Shown one piece after another: positions 43,102 through 52,801 of a stretch of 64,000 nucleotides of DNA. The notes under the pieces were generated by a model. It did no database searches and had not been told where the DNA came from. It worked only from the letters and a program-made list of their open reading frames with translations. The translations under genes were made by a program, and so were the position numbers. This stretch comes from Cytophaga hutchinsonii ATCC 33406 (GTDB lineage: Bacteria; Bacteroidota; Bacteroidia; Cytophagales; Cytophagaceae). The DNA lies in assembly GCF_000014145.1 (NCBI RefSeq), contig NC_008255.1:2992001-3056000 (forward strand), read 5' to 3'. Numbering within the stretch: the first letter of the stretch is position 1; each line of letters starts with the position of its first letter.

Positions 43102-43984
43102 CTTCTTACTCATAGTATTTCTTTTATGCGCAGCTGTTACCGTTGCACAGCCTGATACCGGCAGTAAGATTTCTGCCGTGTTTGAAAAAGATAGTTTTCA
43201 GATTGGGGAACATATTCAATACATGCTTTCTGTAAAATACCCGAAAGACCAGATTGCGCTTGTGCCGGATTCAGGGTTCAATTATTATCCGTTTGAATAC
43301 ATCAATAAAAAATACATTCCAACCCGCACCGATTCTTTATTTGCTTACGACAGTATTGTATATATTTTAGCCAGTTATGAAGTTATTCCGACACAATATT
43401 TACTTGTGCCGGTAAAATTTATTGTTGAGACAGATACGGTACAGCAGTTTACATCAATAGACAGCATCTTTCTGCAGCGTCTGGTAAAGATCAATTCTGA
43501 AAAAGATGTGATTGCAGATGCACGGTTACAGGATACGCCTGAAGCATTCAACTATCCATACATAATAGCCGTATGGGCTTCTGCCTTATTGATTGTATTT
43601 TTTTTATACAAACTCTTTGGCCGGTTTATATTAATACGCTACCGCTTATTTATTTTAAAAAGAACACATAACCGCTTCATCAAAGAGTATGATCTGTTAG
43701 CTGCACAATTTGAACAGAGCACTGACCTGCGGATCATTGAACAAACACTTGCTATCTGGAAAAACTATCTGACACGTTTAGAAAACAAACCCATCAATAC
43801 CTACACAACAACAGAATTGATTCTTTTATATGATCAGGAAGAATTAGAATCTACGTTGCAGTCATTAGACCGCAATGTATACGGCGGTCTTGTTTCCAAA
43901 GATACAAAGGATGCATTGCAAACCATTAAACGATTTACGAACAGAAGATTTCAACTTCGAAGACGCGATATAACAGGTGGATAA
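43094..43984 (+). CDS. Membrane protein of the Bat-like operon (BatD-type position)
   Basis: 296 aa from a GTG start that overlaps the DUF58 stop by eight bases. Signal peptide (NFLLIVFLLCAAVTVAQ), a periplasmic beta-rich domain of ~130 residues, one membrane helix (IIAVWASALLIVFFLYKLF) and a cytoplasmic helical end. This is the topology of BatD/DUF4381-like partners in DUF58-VWA operons. Assignment rests on context and topology more than on motif. Confidence 0.75.
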   Translation: MRNFLLIVFLLCAAVTVAQPDTGSKISAVFEKDSFQIGEHIQYMLSVKYPKDQIALVPDSGFNYYPFEYINKKYIPTRTDSLFAYDSIVYILASYEVIPTQYLLVPVKFIVETDTVQQFTSIDSIFLQRLVKINSEKDVIADARLQDTPEAFNYPYIIAVWASALLIVFFLYKLFGRFILIRYRLFILKRTHNRFIKEYDLLAAQFEQSTDLRIIEQTLAIWKNYLTRLENKPINTYTTTELILLYDQEELESTLQSLDRNVYGGLVSKDTKDALQTIKRFTNRRFQLRRRDITGG

Positions 43985-45032
43985 TTTTCAATACGATATT
44001 TCGCAGTGGTATTTGTTAAACTATTGGCTCCAGCCAGCGGTACTGAAAAGTTATATCTGGGAAAATCCATCCTATTTGTATGGCATCGCCGCTACTCCTC
44101 TATTGCTCGTGCTTCGCTGGGGATTTTATTACCGGTTCAGAAAAAAATATAAAGTTGCGTTAAATAAAAGGGATACAAAATCACTGAATCTGATTCAGAT
44201 CCTGCGTTTTATACCGCTCACGTTACTGCTGCTTTCACTCTCTTTTATCTTAATAGGTTTAGCACGCCCCCAGAAGAGCAACGAAACCAATACGCAGTAT
44301 ACAGAAGGTATTAATATGATCTTTGCCATAGACGTTTCTGAGTCTATGAAAATTACCGATATACATCCCAGCAGATTTGATGCAGCAAAACAGATTTGTA
44401 CAGATATTATAAATAAACGTTCGAATGACCGCATTGGCATTGTAATTTTTTCAGGTGAAGCCGTTACGTTATCTCCGCTGACCAATGATTATGTGTTGCT
44501 GAAAAATCAATTAAATGATTTAAAACAAAATAAGGATCTGCAATCAGGAACAGCTATCGGCACTGCATTAGGAACTGCAATCAACCGGCTGAAAAATGCT
44601 GAAACCAAAGAGCGCATCATTGTGCTGATCAGTGATGGCGAAAACACTTCCGGATTGATGGACCCGATAACTGCAGCAGATCTGTGTCTGGAATACAATA
44701 TTAAAATATATTGCATTGGGCTGGGTAAAGACGGAACGCATCAGTTTAAAGATGATAACGGGACCATTCAGTACGTTGAAAGCAAACTGGATGAAAACAC
44801 ATTAAAAAATATTTCCGCTACAACAAAGGGGAAATTTTACAGGGCTTATGATAAAAAAAGTCTGGATGATGTTATTGCCAATATTGATCAGTTAGAGAAA
44901 GGTAAAATTGTTCAATTGCAATTTACCGACATCAAAGATTTTTATTCTATTTACATTACCTGGGCGGTGATTTTCTTTTTATTATGGACACTTACCCGTA
45001 TTTCCTTTTTAAATAATTTTTTAGAAGATTAG
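43977..45032 (+). CDS. BatA-like VWA-domain membrane protein
   Basis: 351 aa from GTG at 43977, overlapping the previous gene by eight bases. Two N-terminal membrane segments, a VWA domain (about 110-300) with the metal-ion site FAIDVSESM and TAIGTALGTAI, and a final membrane helix (YITWAVIFFLLWTLTR). Matches BatA of the Bacteroides aerotolerance operon. It probably acts with the two preceding proteins and a MoxR encoded elsewhere; function is poorly defined. Confidence 0.9.
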   Translation: MDNFQYDISQWYLLNYWLQPAVLKSYIWENPSYLYGIAATPLLLVLRWGFYYRFRKKYKVALNKRDTKSLNLIQILRFIPLTLLLLSLSFILIGLARPQKSNETNTQYTEGINMIFAIDVSESMKITDIHPSRFDAAKQICTDIINKRSNDRIGIVIFSGEAVTLSPLTNDYVLLKNQLNDLKQNKDLQSGTAIGTALGTAINRLKNAETKERIIVLISDGENTSGLMDPITAADLCLEYNIKIYCIGLGKDGTHQFKDDNGTIQYVESKLDENTLKNISATTKGKFYRAYDKKSLDDVIANIDQLEKGKIVQLQFTDIKDFYSIYITWAVIFFLLWTLTRISFLNNFLED

Positions 45033-45037
45033 TTCCT

Positions 45038-45466
45038 ATGCCTGACGCGATTGATGCAAAAGAATCCGATTACCTGTACACAAAGGAATCTCAGCTGCCC
45101 GATGCGGGAAAAGGCTTGTATACTTCTATCGATATTTTTAAGGATGAAGTAATTTCAATTTTTAAAGGCGAAGTGTTAACCGATAAAGAAGCTGCACGCC
45201 GTGCGAAAGCCCATGAAGATGGTTATTTCATCAACATGCTGGATGGTTCTATCTTAGATTCCAAAAACGTTTTTTGTTTTGCCCGGTATGCAAACGATTC
45301 GCAGGGACTTAAAAAAACGTCCTTTTCATATAATGCTGAAATTCATCTGGACGATGAGGAACGCGTTTGTCTGGTTGCACTCAAAAAGATCAAATCGGGA
45401 GAAGAGATTTTCTGCAGCTACGGTAAAAAATACTGGCAAAAATTTAAAAAGAATCTGACTGTATAA
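45038..45466 (+). CDS. Small SET-domain protein (putative lysine methyltransferase)
   Basis: 142 aa, essentially one SET domain. AGKGLYTSIDIFKDEVI is the N-terminal SET strand pair, CFARYANDS corresponds to the RFINHSC-like SAM pocket, and GEEIFCSYGKKYW to the ELxYDYG-type end. The pseudoknot Asn-x-x-Cys is altered (YANDSQG). SET enzymes methylate protein lysines; bacterial substrates are mostly unknown. It begins five bases after batA, so it may be expressed with the VWA operon. Confidence 0.85.
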   Translation: MPDAIDAKESDYLYTKESQLPDAGKGLYTSIDIFKDEVISIFKGEVLTDKEAARRAKAHEDGYFINMLDGSILDSKNVFCFARYANDSQGLKKTSFSYNAEIHLDDEERVCLVALKKIKSGEEIFCSYGKKYWQKFKKNLTV

Positions 45467-45617
45467 AGCTTTACAGTACTTTATTCAAGGTATTATTGAT
45501 TTTCTTTTCATGTTCATCCATAACGTCTATGTTTCCACAGAATTCTTCCCCAAAATAAGTTAGTTTGTCTATTTGTATCAACAAATTGGGTTTGAATGAT
45601 TAAATTTATTCTATGAT

Positions 45618-45652
45618 GATTCATTAGCCGGGTGCTGCCCGGCTAATGAATC
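45618..45652. promoter_or_regulatory. 15-bp perfect inverted repeat ahead of the RND operon
   Basis: GATTCATTAGCCGGG pairs with CCCGGCTAATGAATC around TGCTG. No T-run follows on either side, so it is not a standard terminator. It lies 18 bases before the ATG at 45671 and could be an operator or a structured leader. Confidence 0.6.
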
Positions 45653-45670
45653 TGTAACAACATTACTTCT

Positions 45671-46744
45671 ATGAAAATAAAATTTATCGTTTATACACTT
45701 GTTATACTCTCTATTGGTTCACTGATATTTTACCGCATCAGACAAAACAAAGAATCTGAATCAGCGAATAAACCGGATGCTTCAAAAAACAAAACCGTCC
45801 AGGTTGATGGAATCATTTTAAAACCACAATCTTTTTCTGATAACCTCATGGTTTCAGGTTCTATTGAAGCAAATGAACAGGTACAGATAAGAAGTCAGGT
45901 TACAGGTGTAATTACACACATCTATTTTCAGGAAGGCAACAAAGTTTCTAAGGGACAAGCGCTGGTAAAGATAGATGATGCAGAGCTGCAGGCGCAGCTT
46001 TCAGAATTGTTAACCCGCGAAGATCTGGCAGCAGAAAATGAAAAGCGTGCAAAGTTATTATTGCAGAAAGAAGGTATCAGTAAAGAAGAATACGACATCA
46101 GTTTATCTGCGCTGAAGTCTTTACAGGCACAGGAAAATATTATCCGGACACAAATTTCAAAAACCATTATTAAAGCGCCTTTCAACGGTACCATTGGCTT
46201 ACGGAATGTTTCTATAGGCGAATTCCTTTCAACCAGCCTGATCATAGCCAATCTGGTAAATACCAATCCGGTGAAAATTACCTTTGCCGTTCCGGAAAAA
46301 TATTCTTCCAATATGAAAATCAATACAAAAGTTGAATTCACTTTTGCCGGCTCTTCTAAAACATATGCTGCTACCGTATATGCGATCGAACCACAGATTG
46401 ACGCGGCCACACGTACGCTTCAGCTTCGTGCCCGCGCTTCTAACGAAGACGGAGCATTGCTCCCTGGGTCCTTTGCCAACGTTAAACTACCGTTAACAAT
46501 CATACCGGATGCACTTCTTGTACCTACTGAATCTGTTATTCCGATTCAGGATGGTAAAAAAGTTTTCATAGTTGAAAACGGGCAAGCAAAAGAAGTTAAA
46601 ATTGAAACATCTTCCAGAACAGATAAAGACCTGCTGGTTTTGTCCGGGCTAAAAGCGGGCGATACCGTTCTTACTACCGGAGTAATGTCAATGAAAGCCG
46701 GAATGTCCGTTCAGGTAAAACTTACAAACGCTGATACCAAATAA
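45671..46744 (+). CDS. RND efflux periplasmic adaptor
   Basis: 357 aa membrane-fusion protein anchored by one N-terminal helix (no lipobox). The lipoyl-like half motifs are EANEQVQIRSQVTGVI and IIKAPFNGTIGLRNVS, with a short helical hairpin between. A beta-barrel domain (residues ~210-280) and a membrane-proximal domain follow. Two bases before the permease gene; standard first gene of an RND operon. Confidence 0.94.
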   Translation: MKIKFIVYTLVILSIGSLIFYRIRQNKESESANKPDASKNKTVQVDGIILKPQSFSDNLMVSGSIEANEQVQIRSQVTGVITHIYFQEGNKVSKGQALVKIDDAELQAQLSELLTREDLAAENEKRAKLLLQKEGISKEEYDISLSALKSLQAQENIIRTQISKTIIKAPFNGTIGLRNVSIGEFLSTSLIIANLVNTNPVKITFAVPEKYSSNMKINTKVEFTFAGSSKTYAATVYAIEPQIDAATRTLQLRARASNEDGALLPGSFANVKLPLTIIPDALLVPTESVIPIQDGKKVFIVENGQAKEVKIETSSRTDKDLLVLSGLKAGDTVLTTGVMSMKAGMSVQVKLTNADTK

Positions 46745-46746
46745 TC

Positions 46747-49700
46747 ATGAGCATCTCAAGTCTAAGTATTAAGCGCCCTGTATTTACAATCGTAATCAAT
46801 CTGTTGCTGATTGTTTTTGGAATCATTGGTTATACGTTTTTAGGTATCCGGGAATATCCATCCATTGACCCTGCAACTATTTCTGTGCGTACCAACTATT
46901 CCGGCGCCAATGCCGATATCATTGAATCGCAGATTACAGAACCGCTGGAGAAAGCCATCAATGCCATTGACGGTATCAAAAGTATAAACTCTACCAGTAA
47001 TCAGGGAAGCAGTAACATTACGATTGAATTTAACCTGGATAAAAATTTAGAGGAAGCCGCCAACGATGTGCGGGATAAGGTTTCTCAGGCAACACGAAGC
47101 CTGCCGCTGGATATTGATGCACCGCCTGTAGTATCAAAAGCCGATGCTGATTCAGAGCCCATTGTAATCCTTACGGTACGAAGCAATTCACGTGATGTAC
47201 TGCAATTAAGCGATTACGCGGAAAATTCCATTGCACAACGGTTACAAACCATACCAGGCGTAAGTAGTGTGCAAATATACGGGCAAAAAAAATATGCCAT
47301 GCGTTTATGGATTGATCCGATGAAACTTTCTTCCTACGGCCTTACCGTAGCTGAAGTAAAGACGGCTTTAAACAAAGAAAACGTTCAGCTTCCGTCCGGA
47401 AAAATCACCGGTGCAAATACAGAACTAAGTGTGAACACGCTTGGAAACCTTGCTACAGAAGAGCAGTTTCAGAATCTGATCATCCGTACACAAGGTAATA
47501 AAATCATACGTTTCAGCGATATCGGGAAAGTGCAGCTTGGGCCGGAAAACCTGGAAACACAAATGACCGAATCAGGCACACCTATGGTTGGCCTTGCTAT
47601 TACTCCTCAACCCGGAACTAATTACATTGAAATTGCAAACAGCTTTTATGAACAGCTTGCAAAAATAAAACAGGAATTACCTTCCGATCTTGAACTGAAC
47701 GTTGCGGTAGATAATACATTATTCATTAAACAATCCGTTACAGAAGTTGCCGAAACAATTTTAATCTCGCTGGTCTTAGTAATCATTATCATTTACTTAT
47801 TCTTCAGAGATTGGGGCGTTGCCTTCAGACCGCTTATTGATATTCCTGTGTCGCTTATTGCAACATTCTTCATCATGTACCTGTGCGGCTTTTCTGTGAA
47901 TGTATTAACCCTGCTTGCTATTGTACTGGCAACAGGTTTAGTGGTAGATGATGGTATTGTTGTTACGGAAAACATTTACAAAAAAGTTGAAGAAGGAATG
48001 TCCCCTATAGAGGCCGCAATTAAAGGATCGAATGAAATATTAATTCCTGTTATCTCCATTTCGATTACATTAGCTGCCGTGTTTCTTCCGGTGATATTTT
48101 TACAGGGCTTTGTGGGGCAGCTTTTCCGTGAATTTGGTATTGTAATCGCTTCTGCAGTATTGATCTCTGCATTTGTATCCTTAACCTTAACCCCTATGCT
48201 AAATGCATACCTGATGAAAGGCGGCGTACATAAAAAATCAAGATTCTATGAATGGACAGAACCATTTTTTGTAAAAATGAATGCCATGTATGCAGATGCA
48301 CTTGGTGTATTCATGAAACGTAAATGGATCAGCTACCCGATCATCTTTGGATGCATCGGTTTGATTGTTTTGTTTTATTCCTTGTTGAAAAAAGAAACAG
48401 CGCCTTACGATGACCGCAGTTACCTGCGTGTACAGATCAACACACCCGAAGGTGCCAGCTATGATTACACGAACCGGTTTATGCAGGAAATGACAAAACT
48501 GGTGAACGATTCCATTCCTGAAAAATATATAAACCTTGTCATTACCTCTCCGGGCTTTGGCTCTTCTTCCGTTAACAGCGGCCGTATGATCATGTCTCTG
48601 ATTCAACCCAATGAGCGGCATCGTTCTCAAAAACAAATTGCAAATAAGCTTACGCAACTGACAAAAAAATATTCAGAGGCACGCGCGATGGTTACAGAAC
48701 AGCCGACTATTGCGGTAAATAAAAAAGGCGGCCTGCCGGTTCAGTATAACATTAAAGCATTGAATTTTGATAAACTGAAAGAAAAAGTACCGGAATTTAT
48801 GAATGCTGCGGCAAACGACCCTACATTCTCTACTACAGATGTGAACTTAAAATTCAACAAACCGGAATTGAATGTAACCATTGACCGCGATAAAGCACAA
48901 AGCCTTGGTGTATCCGTACTTGACGTGGCACAAACGTTACAGCTTTCTTTAAGCGGGCAGCGCTTCTCTTATTTCTACATGAATGGAAAACAATATCAGG
49001 TAATTGCTCAGTTTGATAAAACAGACCGCGATGCACCCATTGATTTAACATCTATTTTTGTAAAAAATAATTCCGGGCAATTGATTCAGCTGGACAATGT
49101 GATCACAATCAACGAACGCAGCAGCCCGCCACAGCTATACCACACCGACCGGTATTTATCTGCGACCGTATCGGCGGGTCTTGCACCGGGAAAAAGTATC
49201 GGAGATGGTATTGAAGCGATGGACCGCATCGCTGAAGAAGTACTTGATGAAAGTTTCTCTACATCACTTACAGGTGAATCACGCGACTTTGTTGAAAGCA
49301 GCTCAAACACGCTGTTTGCATTCAGCTTAGCCATCTTATTGATCTATTTAATTCTTTCCGCACAATTTGAAAGTTTTCTTGATCCGTTCATCATCATCCT
49401 TACCGTACCCATGGCGGTTGGGGGCGCCTTGTTCTCGCTTTGGCTGTTTGGCCAGACCTGGAATATTTTCAGCCAGATCGGCACCATCATGCTTATCGGT
49501 CTGGTTACCAAAAATGGCATACTCATTGTTGAATTTGCAAATCAGTTAAAAGAGCAAGGCAAATCAAAAGCGGAAGCCATACTTGAAGCCTCTGAAGCAC
49601 GTTTACGGCCAATTTTAATGACCAGCCTTGCCATTGCATTAGGCGCGTTACCTATTGCACTAGCCTTAGGAGCTGCAGCCAAAAGCCGCATAGGAATGGG

Positions 49701-49839
49701 TGTTGTAATTGTAGGGGGAACATTGTTTGCCTTAGTATTAACCTTATTTGTTATCCCTGCATTCTACGCCATGTGGTCAAAAGAACACAAACATAACACC
49801 GCTTTAGAAGAAGCGCACAAAGCTGAAAAAAGCATCTAA
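46747..49839 (+). CDS. RND multidrug efflux permease (AcrB/MexB family)
   Basis: 1030 aa with 12 membrane helices and two large periplasmic loops. Opens SIKRPVFTIVINLLLIVFGI. The proton-relay aspartates are in ATGLVVDDGIVVTENI (helix 4) and a conserved GLVTKNGILIVEFANQ lies in the second half. Family members export hydrophobic drugs, dyes and lipids using proton flow. Substrate cannot be predicted from this sequence alone. Confidence 0.96.
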   Translation: MSISSLSIKRPVFTIVINLLLIVFGIIGYTFLGIREYPSIDPATISVRTNYSGANADIIESQITEPLEKAINAIDGIKSINSTSNQGSSNITIEFNLDKNLEEAANDVRDKVSQATRSLPLDIDAPPVVSKADADSEPIVILTVRSNSRDVLQLSDYAENSIAQRLQTIPGVSSVQIYGQKKYAMRLWIDPMKLSSYGLTVAEVKTALNKENVQLPSGKITGANTELSVNTLGNLATEEQFQNLIIRTQGNKIIRFSDIGKVQLGPENLETQMTESGTPMVGLAITPQPGTNYIEIANSFYEQLAKIKQELPSDLELNVAVDNTLFIKQSVTEVAETILISLVLVIIIIYLFFRDWGVAFRPLIDIPVSLIATFFIMYLCGFSVNVLTLLAIVLATGLVVDDGIVVTENIYKKVEEGMSPIEAAIKGSNEILIPVISISITLAAVFLPVIFLQGFVGQLFREFGIVIASAVLISAFVSLTLTPMLNAYLMKGGVHKKSRFYEWTEPFFVKMNAMYADALGVFMKRKWISYPIIFGCIGLIVLFYSLLKKETAPYDDRSYLRVQINTPEGASYDYTNRFMQEMTKLVNDSIPEKYINLVITSPGFGSSSVNSGRMIMSLIQPNERHRSQKQIANKLTQLTKKYSEARAMVTEQPTIAVNKKGGLPVQYNIKALNFDKLKEKVPEFMNAAANDPTFSTTDVNLKFNKPELNVTIDRDKAQSLGVSVLDVAQTLQLSLSGQRFSYFYMNGKQYQVIAQFDKTDRDAPIDLTSIFVKNNSGQLIQLDNVITINERSSPPQLYHTDRYLSATVSAGLAPGKSIGDGIEAMDRIAEEVLDESFSTSLTGESRDFVESSSNTLFAFSLAILLIYLILSAQFESFLDPFIIILTVPMAVGGALFSLWLFGQTWNIFSQIGTIMLIGLVTKNGILIVEFANQLKEQGKSKAEAILEASEARLRPILMTSLAIALGALPIALALGAAAKSRIGMGVVIVGGTLFALVLTLFVIPAFYAMWSKEHKHNTALEEAHKAEKSI

Positions 49840-49850
49840 TACATTTCACC

Positions 49851-51161
49851 ATGAAAAAATATCTTGTATTTACATGTAGCCTTTTATTTTTGGCACTGCT
49901 TAATCAGGCAGCAGCGCAGAATATTCTTACACTTGATGAAGCGATTCGTATTACGTTAGAAAACAATTATAACATCAAGCTCATTGCCAATAATCTTGAA
50001 ATCAGCAGAAACAATGTCAATCCCGGGGTAGCCGGAGCATTGCCTTATGTAGGGGGTACACTTACAAATACCAACAGTGTACTCGACAGCAGACAGGTGC
50101 AGGCCAACGGAACAGTAACGGAAAGAGCCGGTGCCAGAAACACCGGTTTGAATTATGGTATAGGATTAAACTGGACCATTTTCGATGGCTTCGGAATGTT
50201 TGCCCGATACGATCAGTTAAAAGAGCTTGAACGTTTAGGCGAAGAAAATCTGCAGGTAGCAGTTATGGAAAATGTAGCCGAGGTAACAAAAACATATTAC
50301 TATTTAGTTCAGCAGCAGCAGCAGCTGAATGCATATGATACGGCTGTTTTTATTTCACAGCAACGGGTACAATTTGCACAGAACAGATATCAGGTCGGTA
50401 AAGCATCAAAACTCGAAGTACTCAATGCAGAAGTAGATATGAATACCGACACCACCAATCTGGTTCGTCAAAATGAATTGTATAACAATACACAGACTTC
50501 ATTAAATCAATTAATGGCCAGGGATCCCGGCATACGCTTTACAGTAGTGAATGAAATTCCGGTAGATAAAAGTTTATTGATTGGCACACTTACCGAACAG
50601 GCATCTAAACACAACCCGGCGTTGCAGGCAGCCATCATAAATAAACGTGTAGCGCAATTAGATCTGAGAATTATAAAATCCTACCGATACCCCATTCTGA
50701 ATGTAAATACCGGTTACAATTTTACCAATTCAACATCTGCGCTCGGCTTCGCAACCCAGACTTCCGGTAAAGGCCTTACATACGGGCTTACAGCTACAGT
50801 TCCTATTTTCAATGGTTTTACACAGAACATTGCTGAACATAATTATAAAATACTCATAAATAGTGCAGACCTTAGGTATGAACAACTGAATCAAACAATT
50901 ATATCAAACCTTACAAGCGCCTACCAAACCTATAAGACAAGCTTGGTACTTGTTACATTGGAAGAACGGAATCAACGGATCGCAAAAGAGAATTTAGACA
51001 TCACAATCGAAAAATTCCGTCTGGGAAGCATTACAACCGTAGAATTCAGAGCGGCACAATTAAATTATATCAATGCAACGGTACGTTACAGCACCGCTCA
51101 ATACAATGCAAAGGTGGCTGAAGTAAGCTTAAATCAGATTTCAGGAACAATGGAATATTAA
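49851..51161 (+). CDS. TolC-family outer-membrane protein of the RND pump
   Basis: 436 aa with a signal peptide ending NQAAAQ. Helical hairpins of the efflux-protein domain (YYYLVQQQQQLNAYDTAVF and QRVQFAQNRYQVGKASKLE, and the matching second repeat) are clear. Eleven bases after the permease. A terminator hairpin overlaps its stop codon. Confidence 0.95.
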   Translation: MKKYLVFTCSLLFLALLNQAAAQNILTLDEAIRITLENNYNIKLIANNLEISRNNVNPGVAGALPYVGGTLTNTNSVLDSRQVQANGTVTERAGARNTGLNYGIGLNWTIFDGFGMFARYDQLKELERLGEENLQVAVMENVAEVTKTYYYLVQQQQQLNAYDTAVFISQQRVQFAQNRYQVGKASKLEVLNAEVDMNTDTTNLVRQNELYNNTQTSLNQLMARDPGIRFTVVNEIPVDKSLLIGTLTEQASKHNPALQAAIINKRVAQLDLRIIKSYRYPILNVNTGYNFTNSTSALGFATQTSGKGLTYGLTATVPIFNGFTQNIAEHNYKILINSADLRYEQLNQTIISNLTSAYQTYKTSLVLVTLEERNQRIAKENLDITIEKFRLGSITTVEFRAAQLNYINATVRYSTAQYNAKVAEVSLNQISGTMEY

Positions 51162-51180
51162 TTCTATTGTTCCTTATTTT
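51143..51180 (+). terminator. Terminator overlapping the stop codon of the RND operon
   Basis: AGGAACAATGGAAT pairs with ATTCTATTGTTCCT around ATTA with one mismatch, followed by a T-rich stretch. The stop at 51159-51161 lies at the loop, so the 5' arm is coding. Confidence 0.75.
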
Positions 51181-51201
51181 TTCATTCCATACAAAACTGC
51201 A

Positions 51202-52740
51202 TCATTGATTAAGGAAAGCTTTCCAATCTTCATGCAGTTTTTTGTTTAATACCCGTGGAAATTTATTTTGTCCGCCCTCTTTTCCGCGGTAGCGCATCCA
51301 GTCGTAAAAGCTTTGGCTTGGAAGAATGGTTACAAAAATTTCTTTTAATGCCGATGTCCGCTCCACGCGGTAATCATCATTTAACAGTTTCAGTTTTTCA
51401 TCCAGCAGATCCGAAACAACAACCGGATCAATAACATGATCCGTACCGATATACCATTGGTGCGCGAACAAGGTATCGTGCGCAATGCCGGAAACCGTAA
51501 ATTCTTTAATGATTATATTTAATTCTTCTGCAACCAGTTTGATCGCCTGATTCATATTATCGACCGATAAATGTTCTCCGCACAGACTGATAAAATGTTT
51601 GGTACGTCCGGTAATAATTATTTCTGCCTGTGCTTTATCTACAAACCGGATCACATCACCAATCATATATCGCCAGGTACCTGCGCAGGTAGATACTAAA
51701 AGAACATAATCCACTCCTTCTTCTACTTCATGTATCATAAGGGTTTTAGGATTTACAACAATATCTCCCGATGCATTTATATTCTGTTCGTTAAACGGAA
51801 CAAATTCAAAAAATATTCCGTTGTCGAGTATAAGCTTCATTCCTTTTCTTCCCGGCCCTGCCTGATAGGCTATAAAACCTTCTGAAGCCAGATAGGTTTC
51901 AATGTAAATGATTGGTTTCGCCAATAATTTTTCAAAGCCTTTGCGATATGGATCAAAGGCAACGCCGCCATGTACAAACACGGTCAGGTTGGGCCATATA
52001 TCATGTATTGTTTTAAGCTGATAGCGGGCGATAATGCGTTCCAGTAAGATCTGCAGCCAGGCCGGCACGCCAACAATAAAGCCTATATCCCAATCGGGTG
52101 CAGATTCAACAATATCGTTCAGTTTACTTTCCCAGTCCCGGTTGCGTGCAATTCTTGATCCCGGTTTATAAAAATACTGAAACCAAAACGGAATTTTACT
52201 GGCCTGTATTCCGCTCAGATCTCCTTCATAATATGTTTCTGTTTTGTGAAGATGTGTACTGCCGCCAAGCATCAGTATACCTTTCCCCAGTAGGTCTTTG
52301 GGTAATTTATAATGTGCCAGCGAAAGTAATTGCCGGATACCGATTTTTTTATTCGCTTTTAAAAACTGTTCGGTGATCGGTATGTATTTTGTTGATGCGT
52401 CGGAAGTGCCGGAACTCAGTGCAAAGTATTGTACCTTGCCCGGCCAGGTAACATCAGCCTCTCCTTCTTTTAACCGGTACCACCATTCATTGTAAAGCGT
52501 ATTGTACGTATACACCGGAACACGGCGCTTATAAAAATCATAAAATACTTTTTTATTACCGGAAGAAAACTGGACCAGGATTTCATAAAAATTAAACCGC
52601 AATCCAAACTGTGTGTTTGCACTCTTTTTTAATAATTTTTTTAATACTTTCCGTTGCTGACTGAATGCGTCACGTTTTTTTTTAGTTGGTAATGTGCTTA
52701 ATTTTAATGCTCTTGAAAATAATTTCCCCAGCAGATCCAT
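51202..52740 (-). CDS. GH3 family acyl-acid-amido synthetase-like protein
   Basis: 512 aa adenylate-forming enzyme of the GH3 fold. The ATP motif 1 is FALSSGTSDASTKYIPI. GIAHDTLFAHQWYIG and the C-terminal lid YDWMRYRGKEGGQNKFPRVL are typical of bacterial GH3 proteins. Plant GH3 enzymes join amino acids to auxin or jasmonate; the bacterial substrate is unknown. Single gene on the minus strand, convergent with the RND operon. Confidence 0.9.
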   Translation of the reverse strand: MDLLGKLFSRALKLSTLPTKKKRDAFSQQRKVLKKLLKKSANTQFGLRFNFYEILVQFSSGNKKVFYDFYKRRVPVYTYNTLYNEWWYRLKEGEADVTWPGKVQYFALSSGTSDASTKYIPITEQFLKANKKIGIRQLLSLAHYKLPKDLLGKGILMLGGSTHLHKTETYYEGDLSGIQASKIPFWFQYFYKPGSRIARNRDWESKLNDIVESAPDWDIGFIVGVPAWLQILLERIIARYQLKTIHDIWPNLTVFVHGGVAFDPYRKGFEKLLAKPIIYIETYLASEGFIAYQAGPGRKGMKLILDNGIFFEFVPFNEQNINASGDIVVNPKTLMIHEVEEGVDYVLLVSTCAGTWRYMIGDVIRFVDKAQAEIIITGRTKHFISLCGEHLSVDNMNQAIKLVAEELNIIIKEFTVSGIAHDTLFAHQWYIGTDHVIDPVVVSDLLDEKLKLLNDDYRVERTSALKEIFVTILPSQSFYDWMRYRGKEGGQNKFPRVLNKKLHEDWKAFLNQ

Positions 52741-52801
52741 AACGATAGCGTGTTAATTCATGAAATTTAATATTTTCACATCACTTAACTGTTAACGCAA
52801 C

